Notes: generated from the letters alone by a model not told the origin. DNA of 5,869 bases from CAYSHJ01 sp964589725 (GCA_964589725.1 CAZPUJ010000185.1:1-5869), one strand, 5' to 3'; positions 1 to 5,183 are shown, counted from the first letter of the stretch. A program made the numbers and translations.

Positions 1-477
1 AGCACGTTGTCGAAACTGGTCGAACGGAGCGGCTGCGGCGAACAGGGCAGCATCACTGGCTTGTATACAGTGCTCGTCGACGGCGATGACTTCAACGAAC
101 CGATCGCCGATGCCGTACGCGGCCTGCTGGACGGTCACTGGGTCTTGTCGCGACGACTCGCCGAACAAGCGCATTGGCCGGCGATTGACGTCCTTGCCAG
201 CATCAGCCGTGTCATGCCAGATGTCGCTCACCCGAATCATCTCGCGGCGGCCGAGCGACTGAAGCGAGTGCTCGCCGCGTACCGACATCACGAAGATTTG
301 ATCGCGGTGGGAGCCTATCAATCTGGCTCGAACCCGCTCGTCGACGTCGCACTCCGAGAACGCAACGCTCTCTTCGAGTTTCTGCAACAACCTCATGGGC
401 ATTCGAACGAGTTTCATCACACTCTCGATCGACTGAATCAACTCAACACACGGCTTGACAGTGCTGCCACTGGCTAG
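1..477 (+). CDS. fliI: Flagellar protein export ATPase FliI, C-terminal part (5' truncated by window edge)
   Basis: The frame is open from base 1, so the gene begins upstream; 158 codons are visible, about the last third of a roughly 450-residue protein. FliI is the cytoplasmic, F1-beta-like hexameric ATPase that works with the flagellar type III export gate to release and unfold export substrates. The visible part has the family's C-terminal signatures: an ERSGCGEQGSITGLYTVLV segment, then GDDFNEPIADAVRGLLDGH, a LAEQAHWPAIDVLASISR helix-loop and the MPDV motif, followed by the helical C-terminal domain (HLAAAERLKRVLAAY, then an I-x-V-GAY motif). The Walker A region lies outside the window. 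The non-flagellar homologue SctN/HrcN has a similar C-terminus, but the FliJ-like gene 21 bp downstream favours the flagellar assignment. The last 25 residues or so are a loosely conserved tail. The family call is very secure; flagellar rather than injectisome use is an inference. Confidence 0.93.
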   Translation, partial: STLSKLVERSGCGEQGSITGLYTVLVDGDDFNEPIADAVRGLLDGHWVLSRRLAEQAHWPAIDVLASISRVMPDVAHPNHLAAAERLKRVLAAYRHHEDLIAVGAYQSGSNPLVDVALRERNALFEFLQQPHGHSNEFHHTLDRLNQLNTRLDSAATG

Positions 478-498
478 GCCGGTGACACACGGCGTCGA

Positions 499-969
499 AT
501 GTCAACGAACCACCTCATGCCTGGATCTCCAAACTGGCTGACCACACTTTTGCGAGTTCGCGAGCACCGTCGCGACGCGGCGTTACAGTCGCTCGCGCAG
601 AGCCTGTCGTCTGCGAAGCTTGTTCAAGACGCAAACGCCGTGATCGAGGAGGAAGCCTCGAATCTCTCGCGTGCTCAGCAAGGCAGTGGTTGTTTCGGAC
701 GTCTCAATCTCGAACGCCTGAGTCAATTCCGCCAATGCCGCGATGGCCTGCGACAAGAACTCGCCGAGTCACATCGTCGATTGGAACTCGCCAACGTGGA
801 GATTCGCCAATGCCAGGGCGTCGTCACCGCGCGAGATGCCGAACGGCACGTCTTACAACGTTTGACAGACCGTCTGAATGAGAGCGATCGTACCGCACAA
901 CGTCGACGTGATGAGCAGATCGGGACGGAGTCGGCGCGCTCGCTTTGCAACGGCGATCACTCCCTCTAG
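499..969 (+). CDS. fliJ: FliJ-like flagellar export chaperone (divergent)
   Basis: This 156-residue protein is the size of FliJ (about 145-150). It is almost entirely predicted helix rich in Gln, Arg, Glu, Leu and Ala, with heptad-like spacing suggesting an antiparallel coiled coil. The N-terminal segment LTTLLRVREHRRDAALQSLA (residues 14-33) matches the usual FliJ opening, a hydrophobic patch followed by a charged helix. A turn near residues 61-70 (GSGCFGRLN) separates the two long helices. FliJ is the soluble stalk-like partner of the FliI ring, resembling the gamma subunit of F1, and helps couple export to the gate protein FlhA. FliJ sequences are poorly conserved, so position directly after fliI carries much of the assignment. 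The ATG at 499 has only a weak GGTGA 13 bases upstream; an in-frame ATG at 517 is the alternative and has no better site. Translation coupled to fliI is likely. Confidence 0.77.
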   Translation: MSTNHLMPGSPNWLTTLLRVREHRRDAALQSLAQSLSSAKLVQDANAVIEEEASNLSRAQQGSGCFGRLNLERLSQFRQCRDGLRQELAESHRRLELANVEIRQCQGVVTARDAERHVLQRLTDRLNESDRTAQRRRDEQIGTESARSLCNGDHSL

Positions 970-1016
970 ATTACCGCTCCGTTTCGAACCCTAGTCATCC
1001 GTAAGAGGTGCCTCTC

Positions 1017-1115
1017 ATGGCGAAGAACAATCGCAAGCTCACAAAAGCCAATCACGGTGCCCGCCCCGCAAGCTCGAAAGCGCGGAAGTCCAAACGAGCG
1101 AAGATTAAGACGTAG
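1017..1115 (+). CDS. 32-residue, highly basic small protein
   Basis: A short gene of 32 codons: it begins MAKNNRKLTKANHGARPASS and ends in a run of Lys/Arg finishing IKT, then TAG. Twelve of 32 residues are Lys or Arg, there are no acidic residues and there is no hydrophobic segment. The ribosome binding site AAGAGGTG at 1003-1010 stands 6 bases before the ATG, and a strong terminator (1186-1212) follows the gene; both support real expression. Composition and size resemble small ribosome-associated or nucleic-acid-binding proteins such as Thx or bL36-type polypeptides, but no family motif is recognised, so a ribosomal role is only a guess. It lies 47 bp after fliJ and could be read from the same transcript or from its own promoter; no clear promoter is visible in the gap. 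Confidence 0.72.
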   Translation: MAKNNRKLTKANHGARPASSKARKSKRAKIKT

Positions 1116-1135
1116 TTTCTGACGTTCCCGACGTT

Positions 1136-1169
1136 CTTCGTGGGACGGATTGGCAATCCGTCCTACAAG
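1136..1169. repeat. Intergenic palindrome, REP-like
   Basis: The arms GGACGGATTG (1143-1152) and CAATCCGTCC (1154-1163) are perfect inverted copies around a single G. With one bulged base the match continues outward: CTTCGT before and ACAAG after pair for several more positions. As RNA or cruciform DNA the inner bases would form the loop. It lies 20 bp after the stop of the small basic gene and just before a separate, better terminator, so it is not needed as a terminator itself. A symmetrical element of this sort between genes is typical of dispersed palindromic repeats, but copy number cannot be judged from one window. Confidence 0.7.
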
Positions 1170-1180
1170 CGCGGGCGCAA

Positions 1181-1220
1181 AAAAGAACCGGCCGGGGAGT
1201 CCGAGGCCGGTTTATTTATT
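1181..1220. terminator. Bidirectional intrinsic terminator between convergent genes
   Basis: An 8-bp perfect GC-rich stem, AACCGGCC (1186-1193) with GGCCGGTT (1205-1212), encloses an 11-base loop. On the plus strand it runs into a T-rich tract (TTTATTTATT, 1211-1220), and on the minus strand into TTCTTTTTTG. It therefore can end transcripts from the plus-strand genes on the left and from the minus-strand gene at 1245-1583, whose stop codon is 25 bp away. Confidence 0.85.
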
Positions 1221-1244
1221 GTTATCGTCAGACCGACTCTTGGC

Positions 1245-1583
1245 TTACCGGTGGTGATGGTGACCATGCCCGCCACCGTGCCCGCCACCGTGCCCACCCC
1301 AGCCGCCATGACCGCCGTATCCACCGTAGCCGTAGCCGCGATGTCCCGATCCGAACGAGATGCTGACGCCCGGCTGTGCGTAACCAAAGCTGTACGACGG
1401 GTAGTAGCTGTCGTACCCAAACGAGTAGCTGGGATAGTAACTGCCGTAGTTGTAGCCACTGGAGTAGTAACCACCACCCCAACCAGAGCCGCATCCACTC
1501 CGGTGGTCGGCCTTGGCAACTTGGCTCGACGTGACAACAAATCCAGCAGCGACCAGCGCGACGAGAAGCATCAACTTTTTCAT
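1245..1583 (-). CDS. Secreted Gly/Tyr/His-rich low-complexity protein
   Basis: 112 residues. The start chosen is the ATG at 1583, reading MKKLMLLVALVAAGFVV, with GGAG 8 bases upstream; an upstream in-frame extension to 1727 would put 48 unlikely residues before an obvious signal peptide. The signal peptide has a KK n-region and a hydrophobic core, and ends with AKA (residues 23-25), a good signal peptidase I site, so the mature protein of about 87 residues is exported. The mature part is Gly, Tyr and Ser rich, contains two copies of SYYPSYSFGY (48-57 and 59-68), a Gly-Tyr stretch (83-90), and a Gly-His tail with eight His between 92 and 111. The tail suggests metal binding and the Tyr/Gly part an extended cell-surface or matrix protein; both are inferences from composition. 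No enzyme domain is recognised. It is convergent to the small basic gene and divergent from the metallopeptidase gene, so it is probably a single-gene unit. Confidence 0.83.
   Translation of the reverse strand: MKKLMLLVALVAAGFVVTSSQVAKADHRSGCGSGWGGGYYSSGYNYGSYYPSYSFGYDSYYPSYSFGYAQPGVSISFGSGHRGYGYGGYGGHGGWGGHGGGHGGGHGHHHHR
1269..1295. repeat. 12-bp tandem repeat coding the Gly-His tail
   Basis: CCCGCCACCGTG occurs twice in tandem (1269-1280, 1281-1292), followed by a partial copy. Read on the minus strand it encodes the HGGG units of the low-complexity protein. It is a likely site of copy-number variation by slippage. Confidence 0.7.
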
Positions 1584-1663
1584 GGCTTGGACTCCAAAAA
1601 CAAGTGAGAGAGATGGGTGTTCGACTGAGCGTTTCTTGATGATCTTTTTTTGTGTCTGTTGTG

Positions 1664-1692
1664 ACCGTATGCCAATGCAGTCGTGATGCCAA
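1664..1692 (-). promoter_or_regulatory. Possible sigma-70-like promoter for the secreted Gly/Tyr/His protein gene
   Basis: On the minus strand TTGGCA (1687-1692, five of six bases of the -35 consensus) is 17 bases from TACGGT (1664-1669, only three of six of the -10 consensus). It would give an 80-base leader or so. The -10 is poor, so this is a weak prediction. Confidence 0.22.
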
Positions 1693-1948
1693 ACTGGCTG
1701 AATCCGCCGGTGGGCAGGCGAATCCACATGGCGGCAACGAGTTACGTCCTTTCAGCGAGCGACGTCAGTCCTCCCAATAGCCGCGTGAATGTCGCACGGT
1801 TGCATCTGTAGTCATCAAGGTGATGACGACTTGATGTCTCGGGTCGAAGACTTCGGTTCACTCAACGAACGACATCCCGACAGAGTAAACTTCAGAGCCG
1901 CCGCCTGAGCTCTCGACTGGAGAGGACGACGGCGGCAATACATGAATT

Positions 1949-1955
1949 GAGGAGG
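1949..1955 (+). promoter_or_regulatory. Ribosome binding site that fixes the metallopeptidase start
   Basis: GAGGAGG ends six bases before the ATG at 1962. It overlaps the alternative TTG at 1947, which therefore cannot be the start it serves. Confidence 0.85.
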
Positions 1956-1961
1956 TCTGTG

Positions 1962-2651
1962 ATGTTTTTCGATCCGCGTTATTTGCTGTTCGTGTCCCCA
2001 GCGATCGTGTTGATGATCTGGGCGCAGTGGCGAGTGAAATCCGCCTATCACCGTGGTCTGCAAGTGCCATCACAATTGTCTGGAGCCGCGGCGGCTCGTC
2101 ACATCTTGGATCAAGCGGGTTGCCTCGACGTGGGTATCGAGGAAACTCATGGCTGGCTGTCGGACCACTACGACCCGACTTCGCGCGTGCTGCGGCTGAG
2201 TCCAGAAGTATTCTCCAGCCAATCGGCCACGGCGGTGGGCATCGCGGCTCACGAGGCGGGCCACGCGCTGCAGCATGCAAATCACTATGCTCCGCTGTTT
2301 GTACGTAACGCGGCTGTGCCGGCAGCCCAATATGGCCCGACAGCGGCGATCATTTTGTTCATTCTTGGAGGAGTATTGACGTCGCCACCACTAATTTGGC
2401 TCGGCCTGTTAGGCTTCGCGGCAGTGGTGTTTTTCCAAGTTGTCAACCTGCCAGTGGAGTTTGATGCCAGCACCCGAGCCAAACGACTGCTCGGCCAACT
2501 CAACATCGTGGATGACGCCGGAGCGCTCGCCGTTCGCGATGTGCTCAATGCCGCTGCTTTGACCTATGTCGCGGCGACGCTGCAATCCATTCTGACGCTC
2601 GTGTACTACATCGTCCGCTTCGGCGGACTGGGCAGTCGACGCGACGACTGA
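1962..2651 (+). CDS. Membrane zinc metallopeptidase, YugP-like (Zn_peptidase_2, PF04298 type)
   Basis: 229 residues, close to the roughly 225 of Bacillus YugP. It follows the family layout: an N-terminal membrane helix after FFDPRYLL (about 5-22), the WAQWRVKSAY and LSGAAAARHILDQAG segments, the LSDHYDP motif (66-72), then the zinc-binding HEAGH (His97, Glu98, His101) in AAHEAGHALQHANHYAPL. Two membrane helices follow (about 127-145 and 146-162), then LPVEFDAS (163-170), whose Glu166 is a plausible third zinc ligand, and the VLNAAALTYVAA helix (194-206) leading into the last membrane segment. The membrane-inserted catalytic unit resembles M48/HtpX-type peptidases in general plan; the physiological substrate of this family is not known. 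The ATG at 1962 is chosen for its GAGGAGG site and because the homologues begin with a short M-x-F-D-P. The gene ends in its own stem-loop, so it seems monocistronic. Confidence 0.92.
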   Translation: MFFDPRYLLFVSPAIVLMIWAQWRVKSAYHRGLQVPSQLSGAAAARHILDQAGCLDVGIEETHGWLSDHYDPTSRVLRLSPEVFSSQSATAVGIAAHEAGHALQHANHYAPLFVRNAAVPAAQYGPTAAIILFILGGVLTSPPLIWLGLLGFAAVVFFQVVNLPVEFDASTRAKRLLGQLNIVDDAGALAVRDVLNAAALTYVAATLQSILTLVYYIVRFGGLGSRRDD

Positions 2652-2674
2652 AGGATGTTCTGAGACCACTCGAA

Positions 2675-2707
2675 AGAAGCCCGGCTTTGGGGGAAAGCTG
2701 GGCTTCT
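2675..2707 (+). terminator. Stem-loop terminator after the metallopeptidase gene
   Basis: AGAAGCCCGGCTTT (2675-2688) pairs with AAAGCTGGGCTTCT (2694-2707) over 14 positions with one G-U pair, around a GGGGG loop, 24 bases after the stop codon. The downstream T tract is weak (CATTT, then GGTTTTCTT), so it may be a less efficient terminator or a 3' end protecting hairpin. Confidence 0.72.
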
Positions 2708-2825
2708 GGCATTTCGGGAGTTGGTTTTCTTCACGCGATACGACGCTTAGACTGCTCGCCGTGGAAGGTCAGCCGGGCGAAGTGTCCGCGTCTGACGGTG
2801 TTCGAACCGGATTCATCTCTGCGTT

Positions 2826-2832
2826 GAGGAGG
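2826..2832 (+). promoter_or_regulatory. Ribosome binding site supporting a GTG start
   Basis: GAGGAGG lies 8 bases before the GTG at 2841. The position and the Tat signal beginning right after the GTG make this start convincing. Confidence 0.82.
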
Positions 2833-2840
2833 ACACTCCC

Positions 2841-4244
2841 GTGAGCAAAAAACGACAATCCCGACGTGACTTCATGCAAACTTCGCTGGCAGCGGCCGCA
2901 GCCTGCAGCCTGCCGTACTGGTTCTTGCGCGACCCCTCGGAGGCCAAGGCATTTCAAAGTCCGAACGAGCGACCGCTGATCGCATGCATTGGCACGGGCG
3001 ACCGCTGGCAAGGGGTCGGGCCGGCAGCGCTGAAGTTCGGCGACTGTGTGGCGGTCTGTGACGTCGACGCTCAGCATTGCGATCAAGGCCGCCAGAAAGT
3101 CATGGACTTTCAGAACAAGAAGGGGAGCGCGAAAGAGGTCAAAGCCTACGAAGACTATCGTGAGCTGCTCGACAAGCATCCGGAAACGCAAATCGTCACG
3201 GTGGTCACTCCGGACCATTGGCATTCGAAAATCTCGATCGAGGCGATGAAGGCCGGCAAGGACGTGTACTGCGAGAAGCCGCTGACGCTGACGATCGACG
3301 AAGGCAAACAGATCATTAAGGTACTCGATGCGACCAAGCGAGTCTTCCAAGTCGGCACGCAGCAGCGGAGCGAGATGTCTGCCAATGGCGGCAAGGTGCA
3401 GCAGCAGTTCTTGGTGGCGGTGGCTCTCGCTCGCCTGGGACGGCTGGGAAAAATCCAAAAGGTCGAGTGTCGCATCGGTGGCGCACCGACCAGTTTGGAG
3501 ATTCCGAAAGCTGAAGTCCCCAAGCATCTCAACTGGGATATATGGCTGGGACAGGCTCCAATGGTCCCGTATCTGGAAGGAAAGCCCGGCAACAACTCGC
3601 GGTATCCGGAAGCTCGCACGCATTACGAATTCCGTTGGTGGTACGAGTACTCCGGCGGCAAGATGACGGATTGGGGGGCTCACCACGTTGATATCGCGAC
3701 ATGGGCCATCGGCATGGAGAACAGCGGCCCGATCAGCGTCGAGGGAACTGCGAAGCATCCCGTACCGTTTGAGAACGGAATGCCCACCGTCTCCAACCGG
3801 TACAACGCGGCGACCGAGTTCAAAATCAATGTCAAGTATCCCAACGGCGTCGAACTGCTGATCCGCGACGACGATGAGAACGGCATCCTGATCGAGGGTA
3901 CCGAAGGCCGCATTTTCGTCAGCCGCGGCTCGCTGAAGGGCAAGCCGGTGGAAGACCTCGAAGCGAACCCGTTGCCAGACGACGCGATCGCCAACCTCTA
4001 CAACGGCAAGAAGCCCGGCGATCACATGCGGAACTTCTTCGAGTGCTGCGTGGATCGGACGCAACCAATCAGCGATGTCCACACGCATCACCGAGCGATG
4101 ACGACCTGCCACCTCTCGAACATCGCGATCCGCCTGGGTCGCAAGCTGAACTGGGATCCTGAAAAACAAGAGATCACTGGCGACGCGGACGCCAAACAAT
4201 GGCAAGCCCGTGAGCAACGCAAGGGCTACGAGATCACCGTGTGA
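2841..4244 (+). CDS. Tat-exported Gfo/Idh/MocA family oxidoreductase
   Basis: 467 residues starting at GTG. The N-terminus carries a twin-arginine signal, SRRDFM (Arg8-Arg9), an Ala-rich core (about 15-25) and a likely cleavage site after EAKA (34-37), so the enzyme should be exported folded, with its cofactor. Next comes a Rossmann domain: the beta strand LIACIGTGDRWQGVG (46-60) is a stretched glycine motif, AVCDVD (71-76) ends the second strand, PDHWH is at 124-128, and the family hallmark EKP is at 145-147 within YCEKPLTLT. The C-terminal domain has WWYEYSGGKMTDWGAHHVDI (266-285), where Asp277 and His281/His282 are the probable catalytic/substrate residues. Family members oxidise or reduce sugar or inositol hydroxyls with NAD(P), or cleave glycosides by an oxidation-elimination route; substrate cannot be told here. 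Planctomycetes hold large paralogous sets of such exported enzymes. No sugar-related neighbour gives a clue, and it appears to be a lone gene. Confidence 0.93.
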   Translation: MSKKRQSRRDFMQTSLAAAAACSLPYWFLRDPSEAKAFQSPNERPLIACIGTGDRWQGVGPAALKFGDCVAVCDVDAQHCDQGRQKVMDFQNKKGSAKEVKAYEDYRELLDKHPETQIVTVVTPDHWHSKISIEAMKAGKDVYCEKPLTLTIDEGKQIIKVLDATKRVFQVGTQQRSEMSANGGKVQQQFLVAVALARLGRLGKIQKVECRIGGAPTSLEIPKAEVPKHLNWDIWLGQAPMVPYLEGKPGNNSRYPEARTHYEFRWWYEYSGGKMTDWGAHHVDIATWAIGMENSGPISVEGTAKHPVPFENGMPTVSNRYNAATEFKINVKYPNGVELLIRDDDENGILIEGTEGRIFVSRGSLKGKPVEDLEANPLPDDAIANLYNGKKPGDHMRNFFECCVDRTQPISDVHTHHRAMTTCHLSNIAIRLGRKLNWDPEKQEITGDADAKQWQAREQRKGYEITV

Positions 4245-4288
4245 TCGCAGGAAATTCATCGCGTCGGATCCTTCATCTGCCCGGATTG

Positions 4289-4317
4289 TTGACAGCGGCT
4301 GGTACATCGGGCACGAT
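4289..4317 (+). promoter_or_regulatory. Possible promoter upstream of coaE
   Basis: A perfect TTGACA (4289-4294) is followed after 17 bases by CACGAT (4312-4317), which matches only three of six -10 positions. The site lies in the gap between the oxidoreductase gene and coaE, about 127 bases before the coaE start. The -35 match alone could be chance. Confidence 0.25.
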
Positions 4318-4351
4318 GTCCCCCACACGCCTGAATGCCTTTCTGATCTGT

Positions 4352-4370
4352 GGTGCGAAGGGATTGCACC
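4352..4370 (+). other. Small stem-loop in the coaE leader / 3' of the oxidoreductase gene
   Basis: GGTGCGA pairs with TTGCACC over seven positions (one G-U) around a 5-base loop. No T tract follows, so it is not a clear terminator. It stands immediately before the tandem repeat at 4375-4423. Confidence 0.4.
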
Positions 4371-4374
4371 TCAC

Positions 4375-4423
4375 GAACCTACTGGTTCATGAATTTCGTG
4401 AACCTACCCGTTTCATTAATTTC
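4375..4423. repeat. Imperfect 25-bp tandem repeat with inner dyads upstream of coaE
   Basis: GAACCTACTGGTTCATGAAT (4375-4394, continuing TTC) recurs at 4400-4423 as GAACCTACCCGTTTCATTAA with TTTC, a 25-base period with a few changes. The first copy holds GAACC-TACT-GGTTC and the palindrome TTCATGAA; CACGAA (4372-4377) and TTCGTG (4395-4400), and GGTTCA (4384-4389) and TGAACC (4399-4404), are further inverted pairs. It sits 20-70 bases before the coaE start and could be an operator or simply a decayed duplication. Confidence 0.55.
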
Positions 4424-4443
4424 CTCGTCAAAGTTTCTCGTCC

Positions 4444-5145
4444 TTGTGCGCGCAGCCAAGAGTCATTCCCGTGGTCGGGTTGATTGGTGGCGTTGGGTCC
4501 GGGAAAAGTTCCGTCGCTCAACGCTGGCAAGCCATTCGTCCCGTAGCTGTCATCGACGCGGATCACTTGGGCCACCAAGTCCTGCATCTTCCAACCGTGA
4601 AGGAACGGATTCGTCAGCGGTTCGGTCCAACCATTTTTCAATCCGTACCGCGACCGTCAGGGAGCGGACAACGACATCCAACCGCATCGTTCCCTGACGG
4701 TGGCGGTACAGATCAGGAGATTTCTCGGTCAGCTCTCGGACGCTTGGTGTTCGGCCTGGACTCGGCCGCTCAGCAAGCTCGACACGACCTGGAGGCCATC
4801 GTGCATCCGGAAATTCGCTCGCTGATGGAGCGGAAAATTCGGGAACTGCGGCGGCAGGCGAACGTCGAGGCGATTTTGCTCGACGCCGCCGTGCTGCTGG
4901 AGGCGGGATGGAATGACCTGTGTGATGTCGTGGTCTTCATCGACACGCCGGAGGCCGATCGAATCGCTCGCGTGCAAGCGGGGCGAGGCTGGTCGGCCGC
5001 AGAACTTGCCAAACGCGAGGCCAGCCAATGGCCCCTGCCTCGCAAGCGAGCGGCGGCCGATTCGGTCATCGACAACTCGAACTCCGTGGACGACGCGGCC
5101 AGACAACTGGAGCTTGTAATCGCCAATCGGAAATCTCAGATCTGA
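4444..5145 (+). CDS. coaE: Dephospho-CoA kinase with an in-frame palindromic insertion
   Basis: 233 residues. CoaE catalyses the last step of coenzyme A synthesis, ATP-dependent phosphorylation of the ribose 3'-hydroxyl of dephospho-CoA, in the cytoplasm. The P-loop GGVGSGKS is at 15-22, the substrate-binding Asp motif VIDAD at 36-40, ISRSALGRLVF (the I-x-R-x-x-L-x-x-x-VF motif) at 93-103, IVHPEI at 119-124, the DAAVLLEAGW strand-helix (the LL-E motif) at 147-156, the VVVFIDTP strand at 162-169, and SVIDNSNS at 207-214, equivalent to the adenine-site ID-N-N segment. Normal length is about 200-210; the excess is residues 67-90, coded by a 73-bp palindrome. All catalytic motifs remain, so the enzyme should work. 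The start is uncertain: a TAA at 4417 limits it, TTG 4444 gives the usual short lead-in before the P-loop strand, but no good ribosome binding site is visible; GTG 4471 is an alternative. The last residues, KSQI, come from an A-rich repeat. Confidence 0.94.
   Translation: MCAQPRVIPVVGLIGGVGSGKSSVAQRWQAIRPVAVIDADHLGHQVLHLPTVKERIRQRFGPTIFQSVPRPSGSGQRHPTASFPDGGGTDQEISRSALGRLVFGLDSAAQQARHDLEAIVHPEIRSLMERKIRELRRQANVEAILLDAAVLLEAGWNDLCDVVVFIDTPEADRIARVQAGRGWSAAELAKREASQWPLPRKRAAADSVIDNSNSVDDAARQLELVIANRKSQI
4641..4713. repeat. 73-bp near-perfect palindrome inserted in coaE (RPE-like element)
   Basis: Bases 4641-4667 pair with 4687-4713: 25 of 27 positions match, two as G-U, with mismatches only at 4644/4710 and 4652/4702, around a 19-base loop (4668-4686). 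The core arms are ACCGTCAGGGA (4653-4663) and TCCCTGACGGT (4691-4701), with GTACCGC/GCGGTAC outside. It is read in the coaE frame without a stop, coding residues about 67-90 (VPRPSGSGQRHPTASFPDGG and on), rich in Pro, Gly and Ser. Four of the six possible reading frames through the element are open. Ordinary CoaE proteins go directly from the F-G-x-x-I/L stretch to the G/x-x-I-x-R motif, so this is best explained as an insertion. Confidence 0.85.
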
Positions 5146-5159
5146 AATCTCAAATCTCA
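5131..5159. repeat. Short AAATCTCA repeats overlapping the coaE stop
   Basis: AAATCTCA occurs at 5131-5138, 5145-5152 and 5152-5159, with the palindrome CAGATCTG (5137-5144) between the first two. The first copy codes part of the C-terminal KSQI of CoaE and the TGA (5143-5145) lies at the junction. It looks like a low-complexity repeat that has grown into the 3' end of the gene. Confidence 0.6.
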
Positions 5160-5183
5160 AATTTTAGTTTCTGACCTTCACTC

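Larger units (their letters stand above)
1584..1961. other. Divergent intergenic region, 378 bp
   Basis: This lies between the minus-strand secreted-protein gene and the plus-strand metallopeptidase gene and must hold both promoters. Seen in it: a 7-base direct repeat ATGCCAA at 1669-1675 and 1686-1692 (period 17); a run of seven T at 1644-1650; and a 7-bp hairpin GTCATCA/TGATGAC at 1811-1827 that competes with a second pairing, CATCAAG (1813-1819) with CTTGATG (1830-1836). The ribosome binding site for the peptidase is at its right end. Open frames crossing it have no start signal or recognisable protein and are taken as chance. Confidence 0.6.

Noticed and set aside
1131..1220. CRISPR or tandem array suggested by closely spaced inverted repeats
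   Set aside because: Only one palindrome and one terminator hairpin are present, of different sequence and without spacer periodicity.
1140..1607. Plus-strand open frame of 155 codons over the secreted-protein gene
   Set aside because: It runs through the intergenic palindrome and the terminator, has no ribosome binding site, and its Val/Ala/Thr-rich sequence is the antisense of Gly/Tyr/His codons.
1584..1727. N-terminal extension of the secreted Gly/Tyr/His protein to 160 residues
   Set aside because: The extension places 48 residues before an ideal signal peptide, while the internal ATG at 1583 has GGAG at good spacing.
1858..2280. Minus-strand open frame of 140 codons overlapping the metallopeptidase 5' end
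   Set aside because: It is Arg/Pro-rich and of low coherence, lacks a start signal and overlaps a gene with a clear family motif.
2769..4328. A 519-codon open frame on the minus strand, longer than the oxidoreductase gene it overlaps
   Set aside because: It mirrors the codon positions of a convincing sense gene and shows no domain or signal. It is a codon-bias shadow.
4289..4443. A riboswitch ahead of coaE
   Set aside because: Only a 7-bp hairpin and an imperfect repeat are visible; no recognisable ligand-binding core or expression platform could be made out.
4729..5160. Minus-strand open frames of 143 and 118 codons over coaE
   Set aside because: They are antisense shadows of a gene with intact CoaE motifs.
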